A DNA stretch of 64,000 nucleotides from Bacillota bacterium (GTDB lineage: Bacteria > Bacillota > Clostridia > Christensenellales > Aristaeellaceae): positions 35,712 through 99,711 of the forward strand of contig JAEYPB010000043.1 of assembly GCA_023411175.1 (NCBI GenBank), given 5' to 3'. Each line of letters starts with the position of its first letter. Position 1 is the stretch's first letter. Made by a program: the position numbers and the translations under genes. Positions 1-8,275 of the stretch are shown here, piece after piece. Below the pieces are notes generated by a model. That model searched no databases and was not told the origin of the DNA. It saw only the letters and a program-made list of their open reading frames with translations.

Positions 1-124
1 ACTGTGCGCCGGCGACGCCGACCGCCCAGATGAAGCCGAGCATGACGGCGAAAAGCGCGGCTGCCGTCACGATCAGCCCTCGAAGATTGCCCTTTGGCCG
101 CTTTTCATAGAGATGCTGACGCAT
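1..124 (-). CDS. Membrane-anchored protein of unknown function, 3' end cut by window
   Basis: The ATG at 124 opens a frame that runs off the left edge, leaving 41 residues. A basic N-terminus (MRQHLYEKRPKGNLRG) is followed by one hydrophobic segment (LIVTAAALFAVMLGFIWAV), so the product is probably anchored in the membrane with its N-terminus inside. The start lies 4 nt after the stop of the type II secretion F-family gene, so both are surely on one transcript. That neighbourhood suggests a component of a type II/IV pilus-like machine, but no prepilin cleavage motif is visible in this fragment and no family can be named. Confidence 0.6.
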   Translation of the reverse strand, partial: MRQHLYEKRPKGNLRGLIVTAAALFAVMLGFIWAVGVAGAQ

Positions 125-128
125 GCCG

Positions 129-1178
129 TTACCCCAGCGACGACATCAGGCTCGCCAGCGGCAGCATGACCGAGAGCAGAATGCCGCCGATGACGATTGA
201 CATGATCGCCACCAGCGTCGGCTCAATGGTCGAAACCAACCGCCGGATCCCGTCGTCCACCTCGTCCTGATAGGTTTCCGCCAACCGCTCCATGACCGTC
301 TCCGTCTGACCGGCCATGACGCCAACGCGGATCATCTTGCCGTGAATCGGCTCGAAGATGCGCGCGCCTTCGATGGCGTCGGCAAAGGCCGCGCCCTCCT
401 GCATCCGGGCGCGGACGCTCTCCACCTTGGCGCGGCTGCCCTCATCCGTCATCACGTTCGGCACGAGGTCCATCGCCTGATCCAGCGGGAAGCCGCTGCC
501 CATCAGCATCGCCATCACGGAGGCAAAGCGCCCCGCGGACAGCTTGTCCGCCACGAGGCGAAGCGGTCTGAACGAGCGCAGGAGGAAACGGATCACGGCA
601 TCCCGCTTTTTTGTTCTGAGCAGAAGCGCAACCCCCAAGACAGCGAGGAGAATCAGCCCCGCCAGCGTCAGCACAAAGGCGCCCGCCCCGAGGCCTGCAT
701 CCATGCGCGCCGTGGTGGTAGCGGAGAGGTCCCCGCCGAGGTTGCGCAACACCTCTGAAAACATCGGCAGCACTTGCACCACCAGCACCACCACGACCAG
801 CGTCATCAGCCCCACCATGAGGAGCGGATAGGTAACGGCGCTGCGCACGGTGGCGCGCACCTGGGCCTCCCGCGCGTAGTGCGCGGCGAGCCCCTGCATC
901 ACGCGCTCCAGCGTACCGGCCTGTTCGCCCACGCGCACCATCTGAACCATGTAAGGCGGAAAGACGTCCAGCGCCGCCACCGACTCGTACAGCGAGCCGG
1001 TGCGCTTCATCGTCTCGTTCAGGCGCTGAAACCTTTCGCCGTAGCGGGTGGCGGCGTAGTTTTCGCACAGCGCCTCGACGCCGTCGTACAGCGCGATGCC
1101 CGATTTTAGTAGTAGCGCCACCTGCTCGCAGAACAGGGCCGTCTCGTCCGCAGGCAGGTAACGGGTGCGGCTGCCCAT
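129..1178 (-). CDS. Type II secretion system F family protein (GspF/PilC-like)
   Basis: A polytopic inner-membrane platform protein of type II secretion or type IV pilus assembly, about 349 residues, normal for the family. Two T2SSF repeats can be seen: one near the N-terminus (motif RVGEQAGTLERVMQGLAAHY) and one after the middle membrane region (RVGVMAGQTETVMERLAETY). Hydrophobic segments sit around residues 115-140, 165-188 and at the C-terminus (TLVAIMSIVIGGILLSVMLP). An ATG at 1193 is possible, but the ATG at 1178 has the better ribosome site (GGGGGAAG). It lies between a transglutaminase-like gene and a truncated membrane gene. No GspE ATPase or prepilin peptidase is in view, so the machine it serves is unknown. 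Confidence 0.88.
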   Translation of the reverse strand: MGSRTRYLPADETALFCEQVALLLKSGIALYDGVEALCENYAATRYGERFQRLNETMKRTGSLYESVAALDVFPPYMVQMVRVGEQAGTLERVMQGLAAHYAREAQVRATVRSAVTYPLLMVGLMTLVVVVLVVQVLPMFSEVLRNLGGDLSATTTARMDAGLGAGAFVLTLAGLILLAVLGVALLLRTKKRDAVIRFLLRSFRPLRLVADKLSAGRFASVMAMLMGSGFPLDQAMDLVPNVMTDEGSRAKVESVRARMQEGAAFADAIEGARIFEPIHGKMIRVGVMAGQTETVMERLAETYQDEVDDGIRRLVSTIEPTLVAIMSIVIGGILLSVMLPLASLMSSLG

Positions 1179-1200
1179 CGCTTCTTCCCCCATCTTTCGC

Positions 1201-2031
1201 TCAGTAGAACCGTTCGGTCGTATACTTTACCACCTTGAGGCCGGTGACCATGCTGGTGGTGTCATATCGCTTCCATTCGCCGCCCAGCAGAACCTCGTTC
1301 CACGCGTGGTAAAATGTGTCCGCGTACCCGATGACCAGCTTGCACTTGATGCCTTGAACCCGAAGCATGCAAGCAACCAGCGCCGCGTAGTCAAAGCAGA
1401 TGCCCTTTTTGGTGGATAAGGTTGTGTCCGGATCGGGCAGGTAGCCGCTTTGAACCGTCTTGGCCAGGATGTGATCATAGAGCACCGTGCCCACGACGTA
1501 ATCGATCACCGCCTTGGTGATCGCCGCGTCGTCCGCCAGCCCTTTTGCGAGTTCGCTGGATTTGGCGACCGCCGCATAGCTGGCGTCGTAGGAAACGTAC
1601 TGGCTCGGGTAAAGCGCATAGCCGGACTCGTCCGAAAGCGCTACCTTCACCTTCTTGGCGTAAAGCTGCGCGTACTGGCTGCCGCGAACCTGCTCGAACG
1701 CCGTCACCTGATAGGTGCCGCTGCCCAGTTGCAGCGGAAAGATCTGGTACTCCCCGGTGGGAAGATCGTAGGTGTAGGTTCCGTCTCCCTTGACGATCCG
1801 CAGCTTGAGCTTTTTCTTGCGCGAAGCCTTGATCATCAGGTATCCGCCGGACGCGTTGCTTGCGTCGATGGTCACGCCAGAACCCTCGTACACGGTTTCC
1901 CCGACAGCTTCCGGATATTTCGCATTGGTTACATCCGCGAGATATGCGTGAAGAGAAACAGCGGTCAGCGCGATTACGAGCGCACAGGCGATTGCAATAG
2001 CGTTCAACGCGGCTTTCCGCCATCTTTTCAT
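1201..2031 (-). CDS. Secreted or membrane-anchored transglutaminase-like domain protein
   Basis: 276 residues. Residues 9-30 form a hydrophobic signal or anchor segment after a basic start (MKRWRKAALN). The C-terminal third is a transglutaminase-like fold with a readable catalytic triad: Cys212 (KKGICFDYAALVACML), His242 (YHAWNEVLL) and Asp257 (KRYDTTSM). Such bacterial domains act as cysteine proteases or peptide cross-linking enzymes outside the cell. Residues 45-135 look like a beta-rich region of unknown role. The gene is first in a transcript continuing into the secretion F-family gene 22 nt downstream. Substrate and true activity cannot be told from sequence. Confidence 0.85.
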   Translation of the reverse strand: MKRWRKAALNAIAIACALVIALTAVSLHAYLADVTNAKYPEAVGETVYEGSGVTIDASNASGGYLMIKASRKKKLKLRIVKGDGTYTYDLPTGEYQIFPLQLGSGTYQVTAFEQVRGSQYAQLYAKKVKVALSDESGYALYPSQYVSYDASYAAVAKSSELAKGLADDAAITKAVIDYVVGTVLYDHILAKTVQSGYLPDPDTTLSTKKGICFDYAALVACMLRVQGIKCKLVIGYADTFYHAWNEVLLGGEWKRYDTTSMVTGLKVVKYTTERFY

Positions 2032-2052
2032 ACCGCGCTCGGCCTCCGTCCC

Positions 2053-2074
2053 GTTACATTCTCCTTTATGTAAC
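2053..2074 (-). promoter_or_regulatory. Palindrome with a Shine-Dalgarno-like loop in the transglutaminase leader
   Basis: A perfect 7-bp inverted repeat (GTTACAT / ATGTAAC) encloses an 8-nt loop reading AAAGGAGA on the transcribed strand. It lies between the promoter and the transglutaminase start, followed by another GGAGG 11 nt before the ATG. It could be an operator or a translation-control hairpin; the sequence does not decide. Confidence 0.3.
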
Positions 2075-2096
2075 CATAATCCTCCATTTATACCGT

Positions 2097-2125
2097 ATTA
2101 TATCAGGAAATACAACGGGGCGCAA
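2097..2125 (-). promoter_or_regulatory. Sigma-A promoter of the transglutaminase/secretion F operon
   Basis: On the minus strand TTGCGC (2120-2125) and a consensus TATAAT (2097-2102) are separated by 17 bp. It sits just downstream of aroQ and about 65 nt before the transglutaminase ATG, separating this small operon from the aromatic operon. Confidence 0.6.
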
Positions 2126-2139
2126 CGCTTTTCGAACCC

Positions 2140-2571
2140 TTATACGGCGGTCTCAAGAAGAAAACGAATCGCGTCCACATACCCCTGAAAGCCCTGCCCG
2201 GCGATTTTTGTCCGGCACGCGGCGGTCACATAGGAAACCTTGCGGAACGCCTCCCGCGAATCTACGTCGGAGATGTGCACCTCCACCGCCGGGAGACCCA
2301 CCGCCTTGAGCGCGTCCAGGATCGCCACGGAGGTATGGGTATAGGCCGCCGGGTTGATGACGATGCCGTCGAACGCGCCGTAAGCGGCCTGAATTTCGTC
2401 CACGATGGCGCCCTCATGGTTGGACTGAAAGCACTTGACCGCAACGCACATGTCCCGGGCGGCGGCCTCGATCTCCGAAACGAGGTCCCCATAGGTCTTC
2501 CGGCCATAAATGTCCGGCTCCCGTATACCCAGCATGTTGAGATTGGGTCCGTTGATGATAAGAATTTTCAT
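2140..2571 (-). CDS. aroQ: Type II 3-dehydroquinate dehydratase
   Basis: Third step of the shikimate pathway: dehydration of 3-dehydroquinate to 3-dehydroshikimate. 143 residues, the usual size of the small dodecameric class II enzyme. Family motifs are present: NGPNLNMLGIREPDIYG at the start (catalytic Tyr in the flexible loop), QSNHEGAIVDEIQ, INPAAYTHTSVAI (active-site His) and VEVHISDV. The ATG at 2571 is chosen because it begins the MKILIINGPNLN motif and overlaps the preceding aroEK stop as ATGA. It is the last gene of the aromatic operon. No intrinsic terminator is obvious after it. Confidence 0.95.
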   Translation of the reverse strand: MKILIINGPNLNMLGIREPDIYGRKTYGDLVSEIEAAARDMCVAVKCFQSNHEGAIVDEIQAAYGAFDGIVINPAAYTHTSVAILDALKAVGLPAVEVHISDVDSREAFRKVSYVTAACRTKIAGQGFQGYVDAIRFLLETAV

Positions 2572-3800
2572 ACGCGCACCTCTTCCCGAAAGCGTTTGAC
2601 GACCTCCCCCGCAGTCTGCGATGGGCATCGCTCGAGGGTCAGGCCGATGTCCCGCGCCGCCGCGTAGAGCGGCGCCCGCGCGGCGTGCATCCTTTCCAGC
2701 GCGGGAAGCCCTGTCGAAAGCGGACGCCCGCCCGTCGAAAGCTCCGAAAGCGGCCGCTCGAGTTGTACCACAAAGCAGTTCGCCCGGAGCAGCGCCCGGT
2801 TCTCCGCGCGGAGCACCGCGCCGCCGCCGGTGGCGATCACCGCGCCCCGGGCCAGCGCCGCCTCCCGGATGGCCGCGGCCTCCAATTCGCGAAAGCGCGC
2901 CTCGCCCTCCCGGGCAAAGATCCCCGGGATCGGCCCGTGCACCGCTTCGATCATCTGGTCCGTGTCAAAAACCTGCCGTCCGAGGAGGCGCGCCACCTCC
3001 CGGGCGACCGTGGACTTTCCGGACCCCGGCATGCCGACGAGGGCGATGGAGCGGGTCTCCCGGGCCAACCACGAAAGCGTGTCCGAAACCCGTTCTTCCG
3101 GAACCGGCGCACCGAGAAAGCGCCAGGCGCTCGCCGCCGCCTGATGCACCAGCATCGAAAGCCCGCCCACCGCCGTCAGGCCCTTCTCCGCCGCCCGCTG
3201 CATCAAAAGCGTCCGAGCGGGGTTATAGATCACATCCGCGACGCCCTGAAGTCCCTCGATGCGCCCCGGCTCCACCGGCGCAGAGAGCATATCCGGGTAC
3301 ATACCCACGGGCGTGGCGTTCAAAACGAAATCTGCCCGCAATCTGTAGACCCCTTCGTAGTCGACTTCTCCGTCCCTCGACACCGGGACGGCCTTCGCGC
3401 CGAGGTCGTTCAGCACACAGGCGGCGGTCCTTCCGGTGCCGCCGGTGGCGCCCAGGACGAGCGCGGTCTTCCCGGCGAGGTCAAACCCCTCCAGCATCCT
3501 CGTCATGCCGTAATGGTCGGTGTTGTGGCCGGTGAGCGCGCCGTCTTTATCAAAATAGAGGGTGTTCACCGCACTGATGCGCTTTGCTTCCTGCGTCAGG
3601 CGGTCGCAAAACGGGATCACCGCCTGCTTGAAGGGGATGGTCACATTGAGCCCGTCAAAGCCGTGGCCGCGGATAAAGGACTCAAGTTCGCCCGGCGCAA
3701 GCTCGATGAGGCGGTATTCGCAATCGTACAGCCGCTCGTGGATCAGCTTTGAATAGCTGTGGCCCAGCTTGCCGCCGAGAAGCCCGTAAACCTTCGCCAT
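2568..3800 (-). CDS. aroE-aroK: Fused shikimate dehydrogenase-shikimate kinase
   Basis: A bifunctional protein of 410 residues performing two consecutive steps, 3-dehydroshikimate to shikimate (NADPH) and shikimate to shikimate-3-phosphate (ATP). Residues 1-245 are AroE: GGKLGHSYSKLIH substrate motif, NVTIPFKQ with the catalytic Lys, HNTDHYG with the catalytic Asp, and the NADP loop VLGATGGTGR. Residues about 250-410 are AroK: Walker A GMPGSGKSTVAR, FDTDQMIE, ATGGGAVLR and the lid region RPLSTG. It follows pheA after 1 nt and overlaps aroQ by 4 nt. The fusion places two enzymes in order of use; both sets of key residues look intact. Confidence 0.95.
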   Translation of the reverse strand: MAKVYGLLGGKLGHSYSKLIHERLYDCEYRLIELAPGELESFIRGHGFDGLNVTIPFKQAVIPFCDRLTQEAKRISAVNTLYFDKDGALTGHNTDHYGMTRMLEGFDLAGKTALVLGATGGTGRTAACVLNDLGAKAVPVSRDGEVDYEGVYRLRADFVLNATPVGMYPDMLSAPVEPGRIEGLQGVADVIYNPARTLLMQRAAEKGLTAVGGLSMLVHQAAASAWRFLGAPVPEERVSDTLSWLARETRSIALVGMPGSGKSTVAREVARLLGRQVFDTDQMIEAVHGPIPGIFAREGEARFRELEAAAIREAALARGAVIATGGGAVLRAENRALLRANCFVVQLERPLSELSTGGRPLSTGLPALERMHAARAPLYAAARDIGLTLERCPSQTAGEVVKRFREEVRV

Positions 3801-3801
3801 G

Positions 3802-4941
3802 TCACACCTCGCTGTAATTGCCCAGGAACGTGAGGCCGCCGGACTGGCTGAGCTCTGACAGGAGCAGCTTCACATCCCGGTCAACCACCGAGCCCTCGAA
3901 GTCGAAGTAGAACATGAACTCGAAGTCCCTGCCGGGGATGGGGCGGCTCTCCAGCTTCAGAAGGTTCAGCCCCTCCACCGCGAAGCGCGCCACCGTGCGG
4001 TAGAGCGAGCCCGGCGTATGGGGCAGCGATGCCATGATGCTGATGCGGTTGGCGCCCGGGTACACCTCCATCTCGCGGGAGATGCAGATGAAGCGGGTGT
4101 AGTTGCTGCCGTCGTCCATGATGCGCTCTTCAAGCGGCGTAAGGCTGTAGAGCTCGGCGTTTCGCGCCGAGGCGATGGCCGCGACGTCCCTGCGCCCGGA
4201 TTCAGACACGTACCGCGCGGCGGTGGCGTTGTTGGCGTAGGGCGTCAGCTTCACATCCTTGAGCCCAGAGAGGAAGCGACCGCACTGCCGGAGCGCCTGC
4301 TCGTGGGCGACGACCTCTTTGATTTCGGAGAGCTTCACGCCCGGCGCCACCAGAAGGCGGTGCTCGATGCGCAGCTTCACGGACCGCGCAATGAAGAATT
4401 TATGCGCCTTCATCAGGTCATATACATCGGTGACAGAGCCTGCGAGGCTGTTTTCCAGCGGCAGCACGCCGTAGCGGCACATGCCCTTCTCCACCGCCTG
4501 GAACACGCCTTCGAAGCCCGAGAAGTAGAGGATGCCGGGCATGTTGAACATCACGTCGCAGGCCTGCTGCGAGTAGGCGCCCTCCGCGCCCTGACAGGCC
4601 ACCAGCGCGTTCTTGGGAAAGAGCTTGGGCGTAGCGGCCACCGCCGCGTCGAGGGCGTCGGCAAAGGATTCCGCTTCCGGCCTCATCAGCTTTGACTGGG
4701 CGCTTCTGCTGAGGTCAAAGAGCAGCGCGTAGATCAGCTTCAGGTCGGGCTCGTAGATCGGGTCATGGGCGGCGGTCAACCGCTGCAGGATGGCGCGCTC
4801 CCGGCCGGGGTCGGAGATCGCGATGCCGCCGGCCCGCTTGGCCTCCACGATGTCCCGCACGGTCTGCATCCTCTTGACGTACAAATCCGCCATCTGGTCG
4901 TCGATCTGGTCAATCCGGGCGCGGAGTTCGTTCATATCCAT
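3802..4941 (-). CDS. pheA: Bifunctional chorismate mutase / prephenate dehydratase
   Basis: Turns chorismate into prephenate and then phenylpyruvate, the committed route to phenylalanine. 379 residues. Residues 1-90 are an AroQ-class chorismate mutase (MNELRARIDQIDDQM start, VKRMQTVRDIVEAKR). Residues about 108-285 are prephenate dehydratase (CQGAEGAYSQQA, PLENSLAGSV, NYTRFICISRE with the TRF motif). Residues about 295-379 are a regulatory ACT domain with the ESRPIPGRDFEFMFYFDF motif, so feedback by phenylalanine is likely. GGGAGG precedes the ATG at 4941. It is separated from aroC by 34 nt, one of the few gaps in the operon. Confidence 0.95.
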   Translation of the reverse strand: MDMNELRARIDQIDDQMADLYVKRMQTVRDIVEAKRAGGIAISDPGRERAILQRLTAAHDPIYEPDLKLIYALLFDLSRSAQSKLMRPEAESFADALDAAVAATPKLFPKNALVACQGAEGAYSQQACDVMFNMPGILYFSGFEGVFQAVEKGMCRYGVLPLENSLAGSVTDVYDLMKAHKFFIARSVKLRIEHRLLVAPGVKLSEIKEVVAHEQALRQCGRFLSGLKDVKLTPYANNATAARYVSESGRRDVAAIASARNAELYSLTPLEERIMDDGSNYTRFICISREMEVYPGANRISIMASLPHTPGSLYRTVARFAVEGLNLLKLESRPIPGRDFEFMFYFDFEGSVVDRDVKLLLSELSQSGGLTFLGNYSEV

Positions 4942-4975
4942 TTGAGATTACCTCCCTTATATACATATACGGTGA

Positions 4976-6049
4976 TTAGATCTTTTGTCCGGAACGGATC
5001 ATGTAAAGATCGATGAGTGCCAGCGCCGCCATCGCCTCCACGACGGGCACGGCTCTCGGCACCACGCAGGGGTCGTGCCGCCCGCCCACGGAGAGGGTTT
5101 CCTCGCGCATCTCGGCCAGGTTCACGGTGCGCTGGGGCTTTGCGATGGACGAGGTGGGCTTGAAGGCCACCCGGAACACCACGGGCATGCCGGTGGTGAT
5201 GCCGCCCAAGACGCCCGCGTGCCGGTTCGAGCCTGTCAGAATCCGTCCGTTTTCGACGACAAAGGCGTCGTTGTGGGTGCTGCCGCGCATCCGGGCGGCG
5301 GCGAAGCCCGCGCCGAACTCCACGCCGCGAACCGCGGGGATTGAAAACATCAGCCGCGCAAGCGTGCTCTCGACGCTGTCCATCATCGGCTCGCCGAGGC
5401 CCGCCGGCAGGCCCTCCGCCACGCATTCGACGACGCCACCCACCGAGTCGCCGTCGAGGCGCGCCCGTTCGACGGCCTCGCGCATCATGACGCCCGCGCG
5501 ATCGTCGAAGACCGGAAACTCCTTCGCTTCCACGGCGGCGAGGTCGCCCTCGAAGGCATCCAGAATGCCGCCGATTTCGTAGATGCGCGCGCGGACAACG
5601 ATGCCGCGCCGCTCCAGAATCTGCTTTGCCACGGCCCCCGCGAAGCAGATGGGCGCGGTGAGCCGCCCGGAGAAGTGCCCGCCGCCGCGAAGGTCCACGC
5701 TATCGCCGTACTTGACGCGGGCGGTGAAGTCCGCGTGTCCGGGGCGCGGCAGGTTTTTCAGCGCGTCGTAGTCGCCCGAGCGCTGGTCGGTGTTCTCAAT
5801 CAAGGCCATGAGCGGCGCGCCGCAGGTCTTGCCGTCCACAAAGCCGGAGAGCACCTTCGGCTCGTCCGGCTCGCGCCGCTTGGTGGCATGCGCGGCGTTT
5901 CCCGGCGCGCGGCGGCGCATGAAGGCGTGCACGCGCTCCATGTCAATGGCTTCACCCGACGGCAACCCGTCCACCACCGCGCCGATGGCCTCGCTGTGCG
6001 ACTGGCCGAATACGCTGACCTTAACGATCGTCCCAAAGCTGGATGACAT
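4976..6049 (-). CDS. aroC: Chorismate synthase
   Basis: Last common step of the shikimate pathway: FMN-dependent trans-elimination of phosphate from 5-enolpyruvylshikimate-3-phosphate to give chorismate. 357 residues, as usual. Signature regions: FGQSHSEAIGAVVDGLPSG, RRRAPGNAAHATKRREPDEP, RPGHADFTARVKYG, DLRGGGHFSGRLTAPICFAG, GGITTGMPVVFRVAFKPTSS and VGGRHDPCVVPRAVPVVEA. The start is set at the ATG at 6049, giving the family's MSSSFG N-terminus; an ATG-like codon 33 nt upstream gives an unlikely extension. The gene overlaps the end of aroA by 29 nt, so translation of the two is probably coupled. Confidence 0.95.
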   Translation of the reverse strand: MSSSFGTIVKVSVFGQSHSEAIGAVVDGLPSGEAIDMERVHAFMRRRAPGNAAHATKRREPDEPKVLSGFVDGKTCGAPLMALIENTDQRSGDYDALKNLPRPGHADFTARVKYGDSVDLRGGGHFSGRLTAPICFAGAVAKQILERRGIVVRARIYEIGGILDAFEGDLAAVEAKEFPVFDDRAGVMMREAVERARLDGDSVGGVVECVAEGLPAGLGEPMMDSVESTLARLMFSIPAVRGVEFGAGFAAARMRGSTHNDAFVVENGRILTGSNRHAGVLGGITTGMPVVFRVAFKPTSSIAKPQRTVNLAEMREETLSVGGRHDPCVVPRAVPVVEAMAALALIDLYMIRSGQKI

Positions 6050-7223
6050 CCGAATCTCCCCCCAGTCTATTGAAATCTTCAAAGAACGTTGGATAGGATT
6101 TATTCACCGCTTCCGCCCCCAGAATCGTCACCGGGCCACGGCAGCGGGTACCCGCGATGGCGAAAGCCATCGCGATCCGGTGGTCGCCCGCCGCGTCTAC
6201 GGTGCCGCCCTCGGGCATCCGCGCGCAGCGCACGATGAGTCCGTCCGCCAATTCGTCGCAATCGCCGCCGATGGCGCGAATGCCCTCCGCCATCGCGCGG
6301 AGCCTGTCGCTCTCCTTGATGCGCAGCCGCGCCGCGCCGGAAAACCGCGTCTCTCCCGGCGTCAAGGCCGCCACCGCCGCGAGAATGGGCAGAAGGTCCG
6401 GCGTCTCCCGCACGTCCAACTCGCGGCGCTCCGCGTTAAGCGCCGCCAGCATGGCGCGGATCGCCCGGTCAGGCTGGGCGGAGTCCTCATCGAGGCCGTC
6501 CACCTGCGCCCCCGCCGCGAGAAAAAACGCGGCGTTCGACCAGTCGCCCTCTACGGCCAGTGCGCCCGGCGATCGGTAGCGCGCGGCGGGCACCGTCCAG
6601 CCGTCCACGTTTTCCAGGACGCGTACGCCAAAGCGCGCCATGGCGGAGACCGTCATGCGTACATAGCCCGCGGATTCAAGGGGCGTGGTCAAATGGATGC
6701 GGCCGCCGCCAACCAGCGGCAGCGCCATCAAAAGGCCTGTGATGAATTGGGAGCTGACGTCCCCCGGCAGGCGGAAGTCGCCACCGGTCAGCCGCCCGGA
6801 GAGTGTGAAGGGCAGTTTTTCCCCGTCGAATGCGCAGCCGTGTGCGGCGAGAGCCTCTACGAGGGGGCCCAGCGGCCGCTCCGGCAGCCTGCCCCGGCCC
6901 GCAAAGCGGGTAGGCACGCCCAAGGCGGCGGCGAGGGGAATCAAGAATCTCAGCGTGGAGCCGCTCTCGCGGCAGTCCGCCGCGCCGCAGGGCGGGAATG
7001 CGCCCGGCTTTATGAGAAAGCCTCCGGGTACGGTTTCGTGGGATGCGCCCAGCGCGGGAAGACAGGAAAGGGTCGCGTCGATGTCGTCGGAGTGCGCCTC
7101 CGGGGAAATATGGGTGGGGCCGTCCGACAGCGCCGAGAGCATCAGCGCCCGGTGCGCCGCGGACTTTGAGACGATGGCCTCCACGCGCCCGGAGAGCGCG
7201 CCGGGTCGCACCCGGGCGATCAT
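6021..7223 (-). CDS. aroA: 3-phosphoshikimate 1-carboxyvinyltransferase (EPSP synthase)
   Basis: Transfers enolpyruvyl from PEP to shikimate-3-phosphate. 400 residues, slightly short of the usual 425-430. Recognisable motifs: SKSAAHRALMLSAL (Lys-Ser phosphate-binding start), ESGSTLRFLIPLAAAL, SSQFITGLLMALPL, EGDWSNAAFFLAAGA, and RIKESDRLRAMAEGI followed by DHRIAMAFAIAG. The ESGSTLRF variant in place of NAGTAMRP is common in Gram-positive enzymes. The ATG at 7223 overlaps the aroB stop as ATGA. Its 3' end overlaps the aroC start. Confidence 0.95.
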   Translation of the reverse strand: MIARVRPGALSGRVEAIVSKSAAHRALMLSALSDGPTHISPEAHSDDIDATLSCLPALGASHETVPGGFLIKPGAFPPCGAADCRESGSTLRFLIPLAAALGVPTRFAGRGRLPERPLGPLVEALAAHGCAFDGEKLPFTLSGRLTGGDFRLPGDVSSQFITGLLMALPLVGGGRIHLTTPLESAGYVRMTVSAMARFGVRVLENVDGWTVPAARYRSPGALAVEGDWSNAAFFLAAGAQVDGLDEDSAQPDRAIRAMLAALNAERRELDVRETPDLLPILAAVAALTPGETRFSGAARLRIKESDRLRAMAEGIRAIGGDCDELADGLIVRCARMPEGGTVDAAGDHRIAMAFAIAGTRCRGPVTILGAEAVNKSYPTFFEDFNRLGGDSDVIQLWDDR

Positions 7224-8275
7224 GCGCCCTCCAGCGCGCGGGCGAGAAAGCCGCCCAGCGCGTCCACATCGATTTCATAAAGCGCCGAGTGGCCGACGCG
7301 CTTTGGCAGCGCCAGCGCGATGCGCCCGGAGCGCACCTTTTTATCCCGGAGCATCGCCTCGAGCAGCGCCTCCGCCGGGTAGGGGCAATCCGTCGGCAGG
7401 CCGTTTTTGACCAGCGCGCGCCGGATGGGCTCGGCGCAGTCTTCCTCCGAAAAACCAGCGGCCATCGCGCCCCGCGCCTCGGCCAGCATGCCGATCGCCA
7501 CCGCGCGGCCGTGGGAGATTTCGTAGCCGCTGGAGCGCTCGACGGCGTGGCCGATGGTGTGGCCGAGGTTCAAAAGCTGCCGCGCACCGGTGTCGCGCTC
7601 GTCGCGCTCCACCAGGTCCCGCTTCATCGAGACGCATCGGGCGATGATCGCTTCCGCCCCGGCGAGATCGAAGCCTTGCGCCAGGGCGTCGAAGAGCGCC
7701 TTGTCCGAGATCACGCCACACTTGATCGCCTCGCTGACGCCGTCCGCCAACACATCCCGGGGGAGTGTCATAAGGGCCTCCGGGTCAATCAGCACAAAAG
7801 CCGGCTGATGGAACGCGCCCGCGAGGTTCTTCCCCGCCGCGAGGTTCACCGCGGTCTTGCCGCCCACGGAGGCGTCCACCATCGCGAGCAGCGTGGTCGG
7901 CACCTGCACAAAGGGGATGCCCCGAAGGTAGACCGCCGCCGCGAAGCCGGTCAAATCGCCGGTCACGCCGCCGCCGAGGGCGACCAGCATGTCGCCGCGG
8001 CTGAGCTTCCGCTCCGCGAGGAATTCCAGAAGCTCAAACAGCGTCCGGCCGCTCTTTGCCGCTTCGCCGCCAGGGAAGGTCCAGCGCTCGACGCGCACGC
8101 CCGCCGCCCGGAGGCTCTCCGCGACCAGGTCGCCATAGAGCGCGTCCACGGCATCCTCCGCGACCAGCGCCGCGGCTCTGGGCAGACTGGGCATCAGCGC
8201 CCCGAGCCGTGCCATCGATCCGGACTCGACGCGAACCGTGTATTCGCCGGACGCGCGCACCTTGATCTCCGTCAT
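7220..8275 (-). CDS. aroB: 3-dehydroquinate synthase
   Basis: Converts DAHP to 3-dehydroquinate; NAD- and metal-dependent, second step of the pathway. 351 residues. The core motifs are LGGGVTGDLTGFAAAVYLRG, QVPTTLLAMVDASVGGKTAV, ECGV-like IKCGVISD, and LLNLGHTIGHAVE with metal-ligand His residues. The ATG at 8275 overlaps the tyrA stop as ATGA and gives the expected N-terminus; an open stretch continues upstream but is the tail of tyrA in another frame. It is coupled to aroA by another ATGA overlap. Confidence 0.95.
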   Translation of the reverse strand: MTEIKVRASGEYTVRVESGSMARLGALMPSLPRAAALVAEDAVDALYGDLVAESLRAAGVRVERWTFPGGEAAKSGRTLFELLEFLAERKLSRGDMLVALGGGVTGDLTGFAAAVYLRGIPFVQVPTTLLAMVDASVGGKTAVNLAAGKNLAGAFHQPAFVLIDPEALMTLPRDVLADGVSEAIKCGVISDKALFDALAQGFDLAGAEAIIARCVSMKRDLVERDERDTGARQLLNLGHTIGHAVERSSGYEISHGRAVAIGMLAEARGAMAAGFSEEDCAEPIRRALVKNGLPTDCPYPAEALLEAMLRDKKVRSGRIALALPKRVGHSALYEIDVDALGGFLARALEGA

